This document shows positions 13,749-21,515 of a DNA stretch of 40,982 bases, piece after piece (the stretch's first letter is position 1; the number at the start of each line of letters is the position of its first letter). The stretch spans positions 1 through 40,982 of the forward strand of contig NZ_JAFLSB010000013.1 in assembly GCF_022511165.1 (NCBI RefSeq). Reading direction: 5' to 3'. The notes beneath the pieces are model-generated. The model saw only the letters and a program-made list of their open reading frames with translations. It did no database searches and was not told where the DNA came from. The position numbers and the translations under genes are program-made. The stretch comes from Helicobacter sp. GTDB lineage: Bacteria; Campylobacterota; Campylobacteria; Campylobacterales; Helicobacteraceae.

Positions 13749-14458
13749 TATTTTTCCTTTCTCTGCTCATCTCTTAAATATGTGTGATATGCTTGATATA
13801 AATCTGGTCGAAAATACTTTGTCTTGCATATCGCTAAGCATTTTTTTAAGCTGATGATTTTACTATGATTTCCCTTTAAATATACTGAAGGCACTGCCGA
13901 AAATGAAGTGTTATGAGTGATTTTGGCAAAATGAGGAGCTTCAAGCAAATGGGATTCAAAACTCTCTTCTTTGAGAGAATCTGCATTGCCAAGCACCCCA
14001 TTTACAAAGCGAGAGATACTATCACAAAGCATAAGCGCGGGTAATTCCCCACCGGTTACAACAAAATCGCCCACGCTAAATACTTCATCTGCACGCTCTT
14101 CAATGACGCGTTCATCAAAGCCCTCATATCGCCCACATACAAAACTTATATGTGTTTTCTTGCTTAACCTCAAAGCATCATAGTTATTAAAAGGTTTGCC
14201 ACAGGGGCTAAGGAAAATAATATGTGAATCTCGCACGGATTGCAATGCTGCAAAAAGCACATCAGCTTTCATCACTTGCCCTGCACCGCCGCTTATGGGA
14301 GGCTCATCGACTTTTTTGTATTTATCAAGCGCAAAATTGCGGATATTAATACTCTCTACTTCAATGAGATGCTTCTGTATGGCTCTTTTGAGTATAGAAT
14401 CTGCAAAGTAAGATTCTATAAGCGCAGGAAAAAGTGTGAGAAAGGAGAATTTTATCAT
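13748..14458 (-). CDS. trmD: tRNA (guanine-N1)-methyltransferase
   Basis: 236 residues, the usual TrmD length. It begins IKFSFLTLFPALIESYF and contains PPISGGAGQVM, CGRYEGFDERV and VGDFVVTGGELPALML, which build the SPOUT trefoil-knot site for S-adenosylmethionine. It makes m1G37 in tRNAs with G36G37 and so prevents +1 frameshifts. Both ends overlap neighbours by one base (rimM stop and rplS start), which indicates tight translational coupling in the ribosome-maturation operon. Confidence 0.96.
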   Translation of the reverse strand: MIKFSFLTLFPALIESYFADSILKRAIQKHLIEVESINIRNFALDKYKKVDEPPISGGAGQVMKADVLFAALQSVRDSHIIFLSPCGKPFNNYDALRLSKKTHISFVCGRYEGFDERVIEERADEVFSVGDFVVTGGELPALMLCDSISRFVNGVLGNADSLKEESFESHLLEAPHFAKITHNTSFSAVPSVYLKGNHSKIISLKKCLAICKTKYFRPDLYQAYHTYLRDEQRKEK

Positions 14459-15000
14459 TAGCTTTGCTCAAGGATTGCTAGGGCATTGCGTGTAAAAATG
14501 CCTTGAGGCGAGAGAGAAAGCACAAATTGCTCAATATTTGGGAGGAGAAATTGTTTTTTTAAGCCTTGCTGGGTAAGTGCCTTATCCGTGCCAATAAGGA
14601 GATAATCAAGTGTGCCAATGCGCTCAATATCTATGACTTTGCCAAGATTCAAATCCCCATTTTCACCACTCTCCACCACATTTGCGCCTATGATGTCCTC
14701 CCATAAAAACTCTCCCTCTTTGAGATGGCACATTGCCCTACTCTCTGCAAGTGTAGAATACAACTCACAATTTACGAGCCTAAGCGCACTCTCACGCGAA
14801 TGATAATCCTCAAAACGCACAAGATTTTTTTTGATATTAAAAGATTGAATGCAAAGTGTGCCTAAAGTTTGCGTATGAAAAATAGCTTTGGGAGTAAAAA
14901 TAGAGGGAAAATCACTTATAATATGAAGCTTTAAATCCCCACACACGCCCACAACCCGACCGACTTTGGCGACTAAAAGAAGGGGAGATTTTTGCTTCAT
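14458..15000 (-). CDS. rimM: Ribosome maturation factor RimM
   Basis: 180 residues. An N-terminal RimM beta-barrel (VAKVGRVVGVCGDLKLHIISD) is followed by a PRC-barrel (about 95-170, with GEFLWEDIIGANVV and LDYLLIGTDKAL). It helps 16S rRNA processing and binds S19 in the 30S head. I prefer the ATG at 15000-14998: AAGGGA (15011-15006) is 5 bases upstream of it but only 2 bases from the alternative GTG at 15003. The sequence is more diverged than its neighbours, as is normal for RimM. Its stop overlaps trmD by one base. Confidence 0.9.
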   Translation of the reverse strand: MKQKSPLLLVAKVGRVVGVCGDLKLHIISDFPSIFTPKAIFHTQTLGTLCIQSFNIKKNLVRFEDYHSRESALRLVNCELYSTLAESRAMCHLKEGEFLWEDIIGANVVESGENGDLNLGKVIDIERIGTLDYLLIGTDKALTQQGLKKQFLLPNIEQFVLSLSPQGIFTRNALAILEQS

Positions 15001-15039
15001 CACTCTCCCTTATCAATCTCTGCTCTATCATATAAAGAC

Positions 15040-15279
15040 TTAATGAGCTTGCACGGCGATTCTATAATTTTTGCCATCTTTTGCTTTTGTGCCAGAAATA
15101 AAAGTTTTAAGCGAACCTACCATTTTACCATCACGTCCTATAAGTCGCCCTACATCTTGTGCATCAGCGAGTATAAGAATCTCATAAGTGTTATCAGGAG
15201 CATTTGTTATTTGTATATCTATTGCTTCAGGTTTATTGACGATTTTCTTTGCATATTCTCTAATAAAATCTTCGACCAT
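15040..15279 (-). CDS. khpA: KH-domain RNA-binding protein KhpA
   Basis: A 79-residue protein that is one KH domain. The RNA-binding loop is IGRDG in the segment DVGRLIGRDGKMVGSLKTF (about 43-61). Members (YlqC/KhpA) bind RNA, often together with KhpB/Jag, and affect cell shape and translation in other bacteria. Its place between rpsP and rimM is the classic one. It lies 27 bases after rpsP and 36 before rimM. Confidence 0.93.
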   Translation of the reverse strand: MVEDFIREYAKKIVNKPEAIDIQITNAPDNTYEILILADAQDVGRLIGRDGKMVGSLKTFISGTKAKDGKNYRIAVQAH

Positions 15280-15306
15280 AATACTTCTCTACTATACAAT
15301 TTATAA

Positions 15307-15537
15307 TTATTTTGAGGTAAGCTTTGCTACCCTTTCACTCATCTTCGCTCCCACACTTTTCCAATATTCTAATCTCTGTGCATCATATTTTACAAGTGGT
15401 GGTTCTACTAAAGGATTGTAGTATCCTAGAGATTCTATCCAGCCTCCATCGCGCTTTTTACGAGAATCTGTTACAACAATGCGATAAAAAGGTTTTTTCT
15501 TGCGTCCCATTTTAGTTAATCTAATTACTGTTGCCAT
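15307..15537 (-). CDS. rpsP: 30S ribosomal protein S16
   Basis: 76 residues with the full S16 pattern: MATVIRLTKMGRKKKPFYRI, VVTDSRKKRDGGWIESLGYY, then LEYWKSVGAKMSE. S16 stabilises the 5' domain of 16S rRNA. AAGGAG stands before the ATG on the minus strand, and a TATAAT at 15580-15575 gives the operon its own promoter behind ffh. Confidence 0.98.
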   Translation of the reverse strand: MATVIRLTKMGRKKKPFYRIVVTDSRKKRDGGWIESLGYYNPLVEPPLVKYDAQRLEYWKSVGAKMSERVAKLTSK

Positions 15538-15574
15538 TGCCTCTCCTTAAAATTTGGCATTTATTGAGTAGCGC

Positions 15575-15580
15575 ATTATA
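15575..15580 (-). promoter_or_regulatory. -10 box of the rpsP-rplS operon
   Basis: TATAAT on the minus strand (15580-15575) in the 65-base gap between ffh and rpsP predicts a start near 15568. It suggests the ribosomal operon can be transcribed apart from ffh. Confidence 0.55.
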
Positions 15581-15602
15581 GTGTATTTTGCTTAAATCCT
15601 TA

Positions 15603-16946
15603 TTATTTTGGCATTCTCATATTACCCATAAGACTCATAAGCTCTTGCATACCACCTTTTTGCGATATCTTCTTAGCAAGCTTGGCGGCTTGATCAAATT
15701 GCTTGATGATGCGATTTATATCACTTACTTCTAAGCCACTCCCCTGCGCTATGCGTTTTCGCCTTGAGCCATTAAGCAAGGAGGGATTCTCTCGCTCTTT
15801 TTTTGTCATAGAATTAACCATTGCGCGGATATTTTTTACTTCATTTGATTTATCTAAATCCACATCTTTAAGCGCACCTGCCATATTTCCTAGCCCCGGA
15901 ATCATTGAGGCAATCTGTGAGAGAGAACCGAGCTTTTTAACATTTTCGATTTGAGCGATAAAATCTTCAAAACTAAACTGCCCTTTTTTAATCTTTTTAG
16001 CAATGCCTTTGGCTTCATCTTGGCTAATTACACTAGCAGTTTTTTCTGCCAAAGTCGCAATATCCCCTGCTCCCATAAGGCGCGAGATGATTCTCTCTGG
16101 GAGAAAAATATCAAAATCCACCACTTTCTCCCCACTCCCTATAAACTTTAGGGGAATGCCGATTTGATAGGCAATCGATAAGGCTATGCCCCCCTTACTA
16201 TCGCTATCAAATTTAGAGAGTATAACCCCATCAATGCCAATTTTTTCATTAAAATGCTCGGCGGAGCGGATACCATCTTGCCCACTTAGAGAATCTGCCA
16301 CATAAATACACTCTGTGGCATTTACTGCCTTTTTAATCTGCCCTAATTCATTCATTAAAGCCTCATCTATGCTTAATCGCCCCGCACTATCGATAATGAC
16401 TACATCATAATGCTCCATAGCTGCCTTTTGTCTTGCTTCTTTAGCTACACTCAAAGCATCTTCAGGCTTACTTGCAAGACTTGGCGTAAAAATATCTACC
16501 TCAATACTTTGAGCAAGACTTTCAAGCTGGGTAATTGCTGCAAGACGATGCAAATCACAAGCAACAAGTAATACTTTTTTTCCTCTTTGTTTGAGATAAA
16601 GAGCGAGTTTAGCGCTTGAGGTTGTCTTCCCGCTTCCTTGTAAGCCCATCATCACAATAACACTTGGAGGCGTTGGCGAAAAACTAATGCCATAGCTCTT
16701 TGATGAGTGCAAAATCTCTGCAAGAGCATATTGCAAGGCGGCACTAAAGTTTTGTTTGCCAATACCCTCTTGCTTTGTGCGCTCTTGCACTACTTGCACG
16801 ATATGCTTTGTTACTTTGTGATGCACATCATTTTTAAGCAAAGTCTTCTTTAACTCATCGCACGCCCTTTGCAATGCCCTCTCATCATCGCTAAAGCGAA
16901 TCTTATTCATAATGCCTTTAAATGAACTTGTTAAAGTATCAAACAT
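15603..16946 (-). CDS. ffh: Signal recognition particle GTPase Ffh
   Basis: 447 residues. N-terminal helical bundle, then the G domain with P-loop GLQGSGKTTSSAKLALYL near residue 105, G3 as DSAGR, G4 as SKFD (TKxD in most), and the C-terminal M domain (from about 300) with SMIPGLGNM and RRKRIAQGSG. It binds SRP RNA and signal sequences and hands ribosomes to FtsY for membrane insertion. The ATG at 16946 is chosen over a GTG at 16952, because GGAG (16957-16954) is 7 bases upstream of the ATG and would touch the GTG. No SRP RNA gene is seen nearby. It is divergent from the perR-like gene. Confidence 0.96.
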   Translation of the reverse strand: MFDTLTSSFKGIMNKIRFSDDERALQRACDELKKTLLKNDVHHKVTKHIVQVVQERTKQEGIGKQNFSAALQYALAEILHSSKSYGISFSPTPPSVIVMMGLQGSGKTTSSAKLALYLKQRGKKVLLVACDLHRLAAITQLESLAQSIEVDIFTPSLASKPEDALSVAKEARQKAAMEHYDVVIIDSAGRLSIDEALMNELGQIKKAVNATECIYVADSLSGQDGIRSAEHFNEKIGIDGVILSKFDSDSKGGIALSIAYQIGIPLKFIGSGEKVVDFDIFLPERIISRLMGAGDIATLAEKTASVISQDEAKGIAKKIKKGQFSFEDFIAQIENVKKLGSLSQIASMIPGLGNMAGALKDVDLDKSNEVKNIRAMVNSMTKKERENPSLLNGSRRKRIAQGSGLEVSDINRIIKQFDQAAKLAKKISQKGGMQELMSLMGNMRMPK

Positions 16947-17075
16947 TCGCACTCTCCATATAAACCTCTTTAGGGATTGTATTACTAAAAACTACATTGC
17001 TACATTGTATGCAAAAATCACTTTTATTATGCTTTTATTTACTTCAAGTTTGTAGATTCCTTTTTTTAATAAGAA

Positions 17076-17095
17076 TTTTTATCCTGTAATAAAAA
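17076..17095. promoter_or_regulatory. 7-6-7 inverted repeat over perR promoter
   Basis: TTTTTAT (17076-17082), CCTGTA, ATAAAAA (17089-17095) is a perfect inverted repeat. It overlaps a TGTAAT that could be the -10 box and ends 13 bases before the perR-like ATG. AT-rich dyads of this size are typical of Fur/PerR operators, so self-regulation is a reasonable guess. The AT content makes chance possible. Confidence 0.45.
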
Positions 17096-17107
17096 AGGGT
17101 TAATATT

Positions 17108-17542
17108 ATGATGAGCTTTGAACAACACCTAAGAGAAAAACACCTAAAAATCACACCTCAACGCATTGCGATGCTTAATCAAATCGAGCATAATGGGCAT
17201 ATGAGCGTAGAGGAAATTTATGAGCAAATCAAATCGATTTATCCCTCTATCTCACTTGCTACTATTTATAAAAATGTGAGCGCACTCTGTGAAGCAAATA
17301 TCTTGCGCGAGATTAAAGCTCCTAAAGATAAGCAAAGATATGAGCTAAGTAGCGATAAGCATTTACACGCCTATTGCGAAATCTGTGGCGAACTCAAAGA
17401 TATTAAACTTGAAACAAGCCATTTAAAAAGTGATTGCAAAGAAAAAACCGGTTATGAAATTTTTGATATTTCAGCCGTGCTTATTGGCTTATGCCCCACT
17501 TGCAAGGCAAATCCCAAAAAACTTTCTTTATCTTTGGATTGA
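17108..17542 (+). CDS. perR: Fur-family regulator, PerR-like
   Basis: 144 residues. Winged helix (about 10-85: KITPQRIAMLNQI, ISLATIYKNVSAL), then a dimer/metal domain. CEIC and CPTC form the structural zinc site. Aligned by eye to B. subtilis PerR, the regulatory ligands are His in NGHMSVEEIY, the HLH pair, and Asp in CGELKD, but the position of Asp85 is Glu (RYEL), as in Fur proteins. PerR-type sensors bind Fe or Mn and respond to peroxide. It could instead answer to a metal. The gene is divergent from ffh, with a candidate operator over its promoter. Confidence 0.8.
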   Translation: MMSFEQHLREKHLKITPQRIAMLNQIEHNGHMSVEEIYEQIKSIYPSISLATIYKNVSALCEANILREIKAPKDKQRYELSSDKHLHAYCEICGELKDIKLETSHLKSDCKEKTGYEIFDISAVLIGLCPTCKANPKKLSLSLD

Positions 17543-17583
17543 GCGCTAATCTCCCCACAATAGCTACTTTTGCAAGAAACATT

Positions 17584-17610
17584 AAAAAAATTCTAGCAAT
17601 AAGCTAGAAT
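17584..17610 (-). terminator. Rho-independent terminator of valS-lipoprotein operon
   Basis: On the minus strand ATTCTAGC, loop TTATT, GCTAGAAT, then seven T: a perfect 8-base stem directly followed by the U-tract. It begins right after the TAG of the lipoprotein gene. Confidence 0.88.
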
Positions 17611-18270
17611 CTACATTTTACAGCAATGTGGCACTTCTGTGGTAAGAGGCAATCCCAAATCTTTCCACGCATTTAACCCCCCCACGAGGCGATAAAGCTG
17701 TGTATAGCCCAAACGTTGCGCCCACATAATGCCTATATGCGCACTTCCCATAGGTGCAGTAATATACTCACCACTATCATAAAACACGATTTTTGCATCT
17801 TTTTTCTGCCCAAGTAATTGAATAAAATCCTCCTGTGAGCGTGAAAGTGCATCACTCTCCCAATTCCACTCACTCCCATCTGGATTTAAAGATGGACTTA
17901 GCGCAAATTCAAAATGCTTTGCATTAGGAATAAGCCCAAGATTATAAATGCCACGAGGCAAGGTTGCAATAATCACAAAATCATCACTATGCGCATTGAG
18001 TTCATTAGGTAAAATCAGCTCATATCCGCTTATTGCCGCACGCGCAATCAATGCAACACTATCATCAATCATATACTGCTCTACACCCGAATGAAGCAGT
18101 GAATCTTGAATCTGTGTTGCACCCTCTGCATCACCTGTGGCTCTTTTTTCCATAAGAGCCACAATTTGCGGATAAATAGCTACCATTTTTGCAGAAGCAC
18201 TTTGCTCCTTTTGAGAATCCGAACACGCCAAAAAGCCTAAGCATAGCACAAACAAAAGTATTTTTTTCAC
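17611..18270 (-). CDS. Lipoprotein with rhodanese-like domain lacking the active Cys
   Basis: 219 residues. MKKILLFVLCLGFLAC is a lipoprotein signal with Cys16 as the lipidated residue. A rhodanese-like fold covers about 85-215 (VIIATLPRGIYNLGLIPNAKHFEF, then the loop KIVFYDSGEYI and LYRLVGGLNAWKDLGLPL). Where rhodaneses have the persulfide-forming Cys, this protein has Asp (FYDSGE), so sulfurtransfer in the usual way is unlikely. The last residues HCCKM carry two Cys. Probably periplasmic and membrane-anchored, of unknown role. It follows valS by 14 bases and ends at a strong terminator, so the two are co-transcribed. Confidence 0.75.
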   Translation of the reverse strand: MKKILLFVLCLGFLACSDSQKEQSASAKMVAIYPQIVALMEKRATGDAEGATQIQDSLLHSGVEQYMIDDSVALIARAAISGYELILPNELNAHSDDFVIIATLPRGIYNLGLIPNAKHFEFALSPSLNPDGSEWNWESDALSRSQEDFIQLLGQKKDAKIVFYDSGEYITAPMGSAHIGIMWAQRLGYTQLYRLVGGLNAWKDLGLPLTTEVPHCCKM

Positions 18271-18284
18271 ATTTTCTCCTTACT

Positions 18285-21002
18285 CTATGGGTTTAAAAGT
18301 GCATCTAATTCAGCACAAATCTTGTCATATTTCTCTTGTGTATTTTGCAAGTTTGCCCTATTTTGCTCAAGCACTGCCTTAGGGGCGTTTTGGATAAATT
18401 TTTCATTACCAAGCATAGATTGCAATTTTTGCAACTCTTTTTCGCATTTTTGTTTTTGATGGCTTAGGCGCGAAGTGATAGCACTTAAATCAATGCCCTC
18501 AAGCTGAATATAGCATTCACAAAATTCTCCCACATCACCCACGCTCGCCTTTGGTTTTGTATGTGTGATATGCACAGCCCCCACTTTAGTAAGCTTACAC
18601 ACAAATTGCTCTAAAAGGGCAGTATCCACATTATCACTTAATTTAACATATACCTCATTTAGAGGAGCTAAGCCAAGCTCAAGCATTGCTCTTAATCGGC
18701 GAATACTAATAATCACATCTTGTATGATATAAAAAGACTGCTGCAAAGCTATATCTTGCATAGATTCAGCCTCTGCTTTAGGATAAGGAGCAATCATAAT
18801 AGAATCCGAAGAGGCTATATCGCTTTTATCTAAGCTATGCCATAAAAAATCTGTAATAAAAGGCATATAAGGGTGTAAAAGCAAAAGTGCAGATTTAAAA
18901 ATCGCCCCTAATTCATAAATAGAATCCTTACTTGCCTTTGCAAGTTCAATCCCCCAATCGCAAAATTCTCCCCACAAGAAACGATACAAAATACTCGCCC
19001 CCTGCTCAAAGCGATATTCCTCTAGCGCACCTCGTACTTCTTTTGTCGCCACATTAAGGCGCATTAACATATAGCGCCCAAGAGCTGTTTTTATCTCTAT
19101 TTCTGCAAGATGAGCAAAACCCTCTTGTTTTGCTTTTTCATCACCAAGCTGTTCTAAATACATATTCAAAAATTGCGTGGCATTATAGAGTTTATTTGTG
19201 AAATTTTTAGTATTTTCAAGCGTTTGGCTAGAGAGCTTTATATCTCGCCCCTGCGCACAAAGAATCGCCAAAGAAAAACGCAAAACATCAGCTCCATAAG
19301 TCTGTATAGTCTCTAATGGATCAATCACATTCCCCTTAGATTTACTCATTTTTTGCCCAAACTCATCACGCACAAGGGCGTGGAGATAAACATTTTTAAA
19401 GGGCAATGCGCCAAGGAGTGATTCTCCGCTTAAGAGCATACGCGCTACCCAAAAAAACAAAATATCAAAACCCGTGATAAGCAAAGTATTGGGGTAAAAC
19501 TCCCTTAAATCGCTCTCATTATAAAGTGAATCCTTGGCTTCTTGTCCTTCTTTTTTATTCCCCCAACCCAAAGTGCTAAATGCCCAAAGTCCCGAGCTAA
19601 ACCAAGTATCAAGCACATCTTCATCTTGTTTTGTCGCAGTTTTTTGGCATTGAGGACAGGTGGGATTATTCTCTTCTGAAGCGATTTTTTCTCCACACTC
19701 ACAATACCACACTGGGATTCTATGCCCCCACCACAGCTGACGAGAAATGCACCAATCTTTTAGCTCCCTCATCCACGCATTATAATTATTGAGCCATTGA
19801 GGGGGGAAAAACTGCAATTCCTTATTATTTACCCTCTCTATAGCCTTTTTGGCAACTTCTTTTTTCACAAACCATTGCTTTGAGATATAAGGCTCTACAA
19901 CATTGCCACAGCGATAGCACTTGCCCACTTGATTGGTATAATCTTCTATTTTCTCAATAAAGCCTCCCTCCTGCAATTTCTCCACAATAGCCAAACGCGC
20001 TTGCAATCTATCTTGTCCTGCAAATTCCCCCGCATACTCATTTAAAATACCTTTTTGATCAAAAATCACTATGGATTGAAGATGATGTCTTTTGCCCACC
20101 TCATAGTCATTCATATCGTGTGCGGGCGTTACTTTCACGCAGCCACTCCCAAACTCCATATCCACACTAGAATCCCCGATAATAGGAATAGGACGATGAA
20201 GAAGCGGAAGAATAACATTTTTGCCAATAAGATGCTTATAGCGCGCATCTTGTGGATTTACCATTACAGCTGTGTCGCCAAAAAATGTTTCAGGACGCGT
20301 AGTTGCGACAATAAGCTCTTGGGTGGTAGAAGCTGCTTTATTTTGCTCCAAGGGATAACGCAAATAATAAAGTTTGCCCTGATTTTCCTCATATTCCACC
20401 TCAATATCCGAAAGTGCGCCATCGTGTGTGCACCAATTTACCATATAATAATCCTGCACAATGAATCCACGTTCATACCACTGCACAAATGCCTTTTTAA
20501 CCGCATTTTGCAAGCCTTGATCCATTGTAAAGCGCAAACGCGACCACGCTGGAGTAATGCCAAGATGGCGCATTTGATGCAAAATTGCTCCGCCACTTTT
20601 TTCCTTCCATTCCCAAATTTTAGCAACAAATGCTTCTCTGCCTAAGCTCTCCTTATCTAAGCCCTGTGCTAAAAGCTGCCTTTGCACGACATTTTGCGTA
20701 GCAATCCCCGCGTGATCCAAACCGGGCTGATAGAGGGTTTTAAAACCATTCATTCGCTTAAAGCGCGTAATAATATCTTGGAGCGTAAAAGTGAGAGCGT
20801 GTCCTATATGAAGCATTCCTGTAACATTAGGCGGAGGCATCATAATACAAAAACATTGCGGATTCTCACTCTGCCAAAGGGATTTATTTCCTTCAATCTC
20901 AAAATACCCCCGCTCTTCGCATAATTGATAAAACATCGACTCCACACTCTGTGGTTGGTATCCTTTTTTGATTTCTTGTGTATGTTGCTCTGCAGGATTC
21001 AT
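18285..21002 (-). CDS. valS: Valyl-tRNA synthetase
   Basis: 905 residues, the usual length. Class I signature PPNVTGMLHIGHAL near residue 55, an editing (CP1) domain about 190-390 with the TTRPETFFGDTAVMV block, zinc-type Cys pairs (CYRCG, CECG, CPQC), and KMSKSKGNVIDP near 555. A C-terminal coiled coil ends the protein. It charges tRNA-Val; a tRNA-Val(TAC) gene lies in this window. AAGGG stands 6 bases before the ATG on the minus strand. It shares a divergent promoter region with fliW. Confidence 0.98.
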   Translation of the reverse strand: MNPAEQHTQEIKKGYQPQSVESMFYQLCEERGYFEIEGNKSLWQSENPQCFCIMMPPPNVTGMLHIGHALTFTLQDIITRFKRMNGFKTLYQPGLDHAGIATQNVVQRQLLAQGLDKESLGREAFVAKIWEWKEKSGGAILHQMRHLGITPAWSRLRFTMDQGLQNAVKKAFVQWYERGFIVQDYYMVNWCTHDGALSDIEVEYEENQGKLYYLRYPLEQNKAASTTQELIVATTRPETFFGDTAVMVNPQDARYKHLIGKNVILPLLHRPIPIIGDSSVDMEFGSGCVKVTPAHDMNDYEVGKRHHLQSIVIFDQKGILNEYAGEFAGQDRLQARLAIVEKLQEGGFIEKIEDYTNQVGKCYRCGNVVEPYISKQWFVKKEVAKKAIERVNNKELQFFPPQWLNNYNAWMRELKDWCISRQLWWGHRIPVWYCECGEKIASEENNPTCPQCQKTATKQDEDVLDTWFSSGLWAFSTLGWGNKKEGQEAKDSLYNESDLREFYPNTLLITGFDILFFWVARMLLSGESLLGALPFKNVYLHALVRDEFGQKMSKSKGNVIDPLETIQTYGADVLRFSLAILCAQGRDIKLSSQTLENTKNFTNKLYNATQFLNMYLEQLGDEKAKQEGFAHLAEIEIKTALGRYMLMRLNVATKEVRGALEEYRFEQGASILYRFLWGEFCDWGIELAKASKDSIYELGAIFKSALLLLHPYMPFITDFLWHSLDKSDIASSDSIMIAPYPKAEAESMQDIALQQSFYIIQDVIISIRRLRAMLELGLAPLNEVYVKLSDNVDTALLEQFVCKLTKVGAVHITHTKPKASVGDVGEFCECYIQLEGIDLSAITSRLSHQKQKCEKELQKLQSMLGNEKFIQNAPKAVLEQNRANLQNTQEKYDKICAELDALLNP

Positions 21003-21037
21003 ACAATGCCCTTGTGGTATTTAATTTGCTTTTGTGC

Positions 21038-21043
21038 TATAAT
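21038..21043 (+). promoter_or_regulatory. Extended -10 box of fliW; overlapping valS -10 box
   Basis: TGCTATAAT (21035-21043) is an extended -10 element pointing to fliW. The same bases read on the minus strand as TATTAT (21044-21039), a possible -10 for valS. The two divergent promoters would thus share bases and compete. Confidence 0.5.
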
Positions 21044-21075
21044 ACCATAATGCCAAAAACAAAATGGAGGTAAAT

Positions 21076-21498
21076 ATGACTTATGAGCTCAAGATGCCAA
21101 TTTTAGGATTTGAAGATGTCAAAAAAGTGGAATTAGAAAAAATTGATGAAACTTTTAGCAAAATCCGCTCACTCGATGGTAATAAGCCTTTTGAAATTAC
21201 TCTTGTAAATCCATTTTCCCTCTGTGATTATGACTTCACAATTCCCACAGCCGATGAAAAACTCCTTGATTTAGATGAAAAAAGAGGCGATAAAGTGGAA
21301 GTATATTGTGTTGTTGTCGTGCAAAAACCTATCGAAAATTCCATCGTGAATCTAATGTCTCCTTTTGTATTTAATCCTGCCAATGCTTCGTGCTTACAAG
21401 TTACAACTTTACCTGTGGCACAATATCCACAATTTAGCAAAGTGCAACCTTTAAAAGAGTTTTTATCAAGTGAGATTTTGCAAAGCCTTGCAAAATAG
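21076..21498 (+). CDS. fliW: Flagellar assembly factor FliW
   Basis: 140 residues with the FliW pattern: TYELKMPILGFEDVKKVEL, FEITLVNPFSLCDYDFTIP, then EVYCVVVVQKPIENSIVNLMSPFVFN. FliW binds flagellin and the C-terminus of CsrA, linking filament assembly to translation of flagellin mRNA. The start is the ATG at 21076; an ATG at 21064 lies in the same frame but GGAGG (21066-21070) falls inside it. It is divergent from valS, an arrangement also found in H. pylori (HP1153/HP1154, from memory). Confidence 0.93.
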   Translation: MTYELKMPILGFEDVKKVELEKIDETFSKIRSLDGNKPFEITLVNPFSLCDYDFTIPTADEKLLDLDEKRGDKVEVYCVVVVQKPIENSIVNLMSPFVFNPANASCLQVTTLPVAQYPQFSKVQPLKEFLSSEILQSLAK

Positions 21499-21515
21499 CC
21501 TAAACTCCCTACCTT

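Noticed and set aside
20055..20645. 196-codon frame antisense to valS
   Set aside because: It covers the ValRS CP1 region on the other strand, has no ribosome site and no family pattern.
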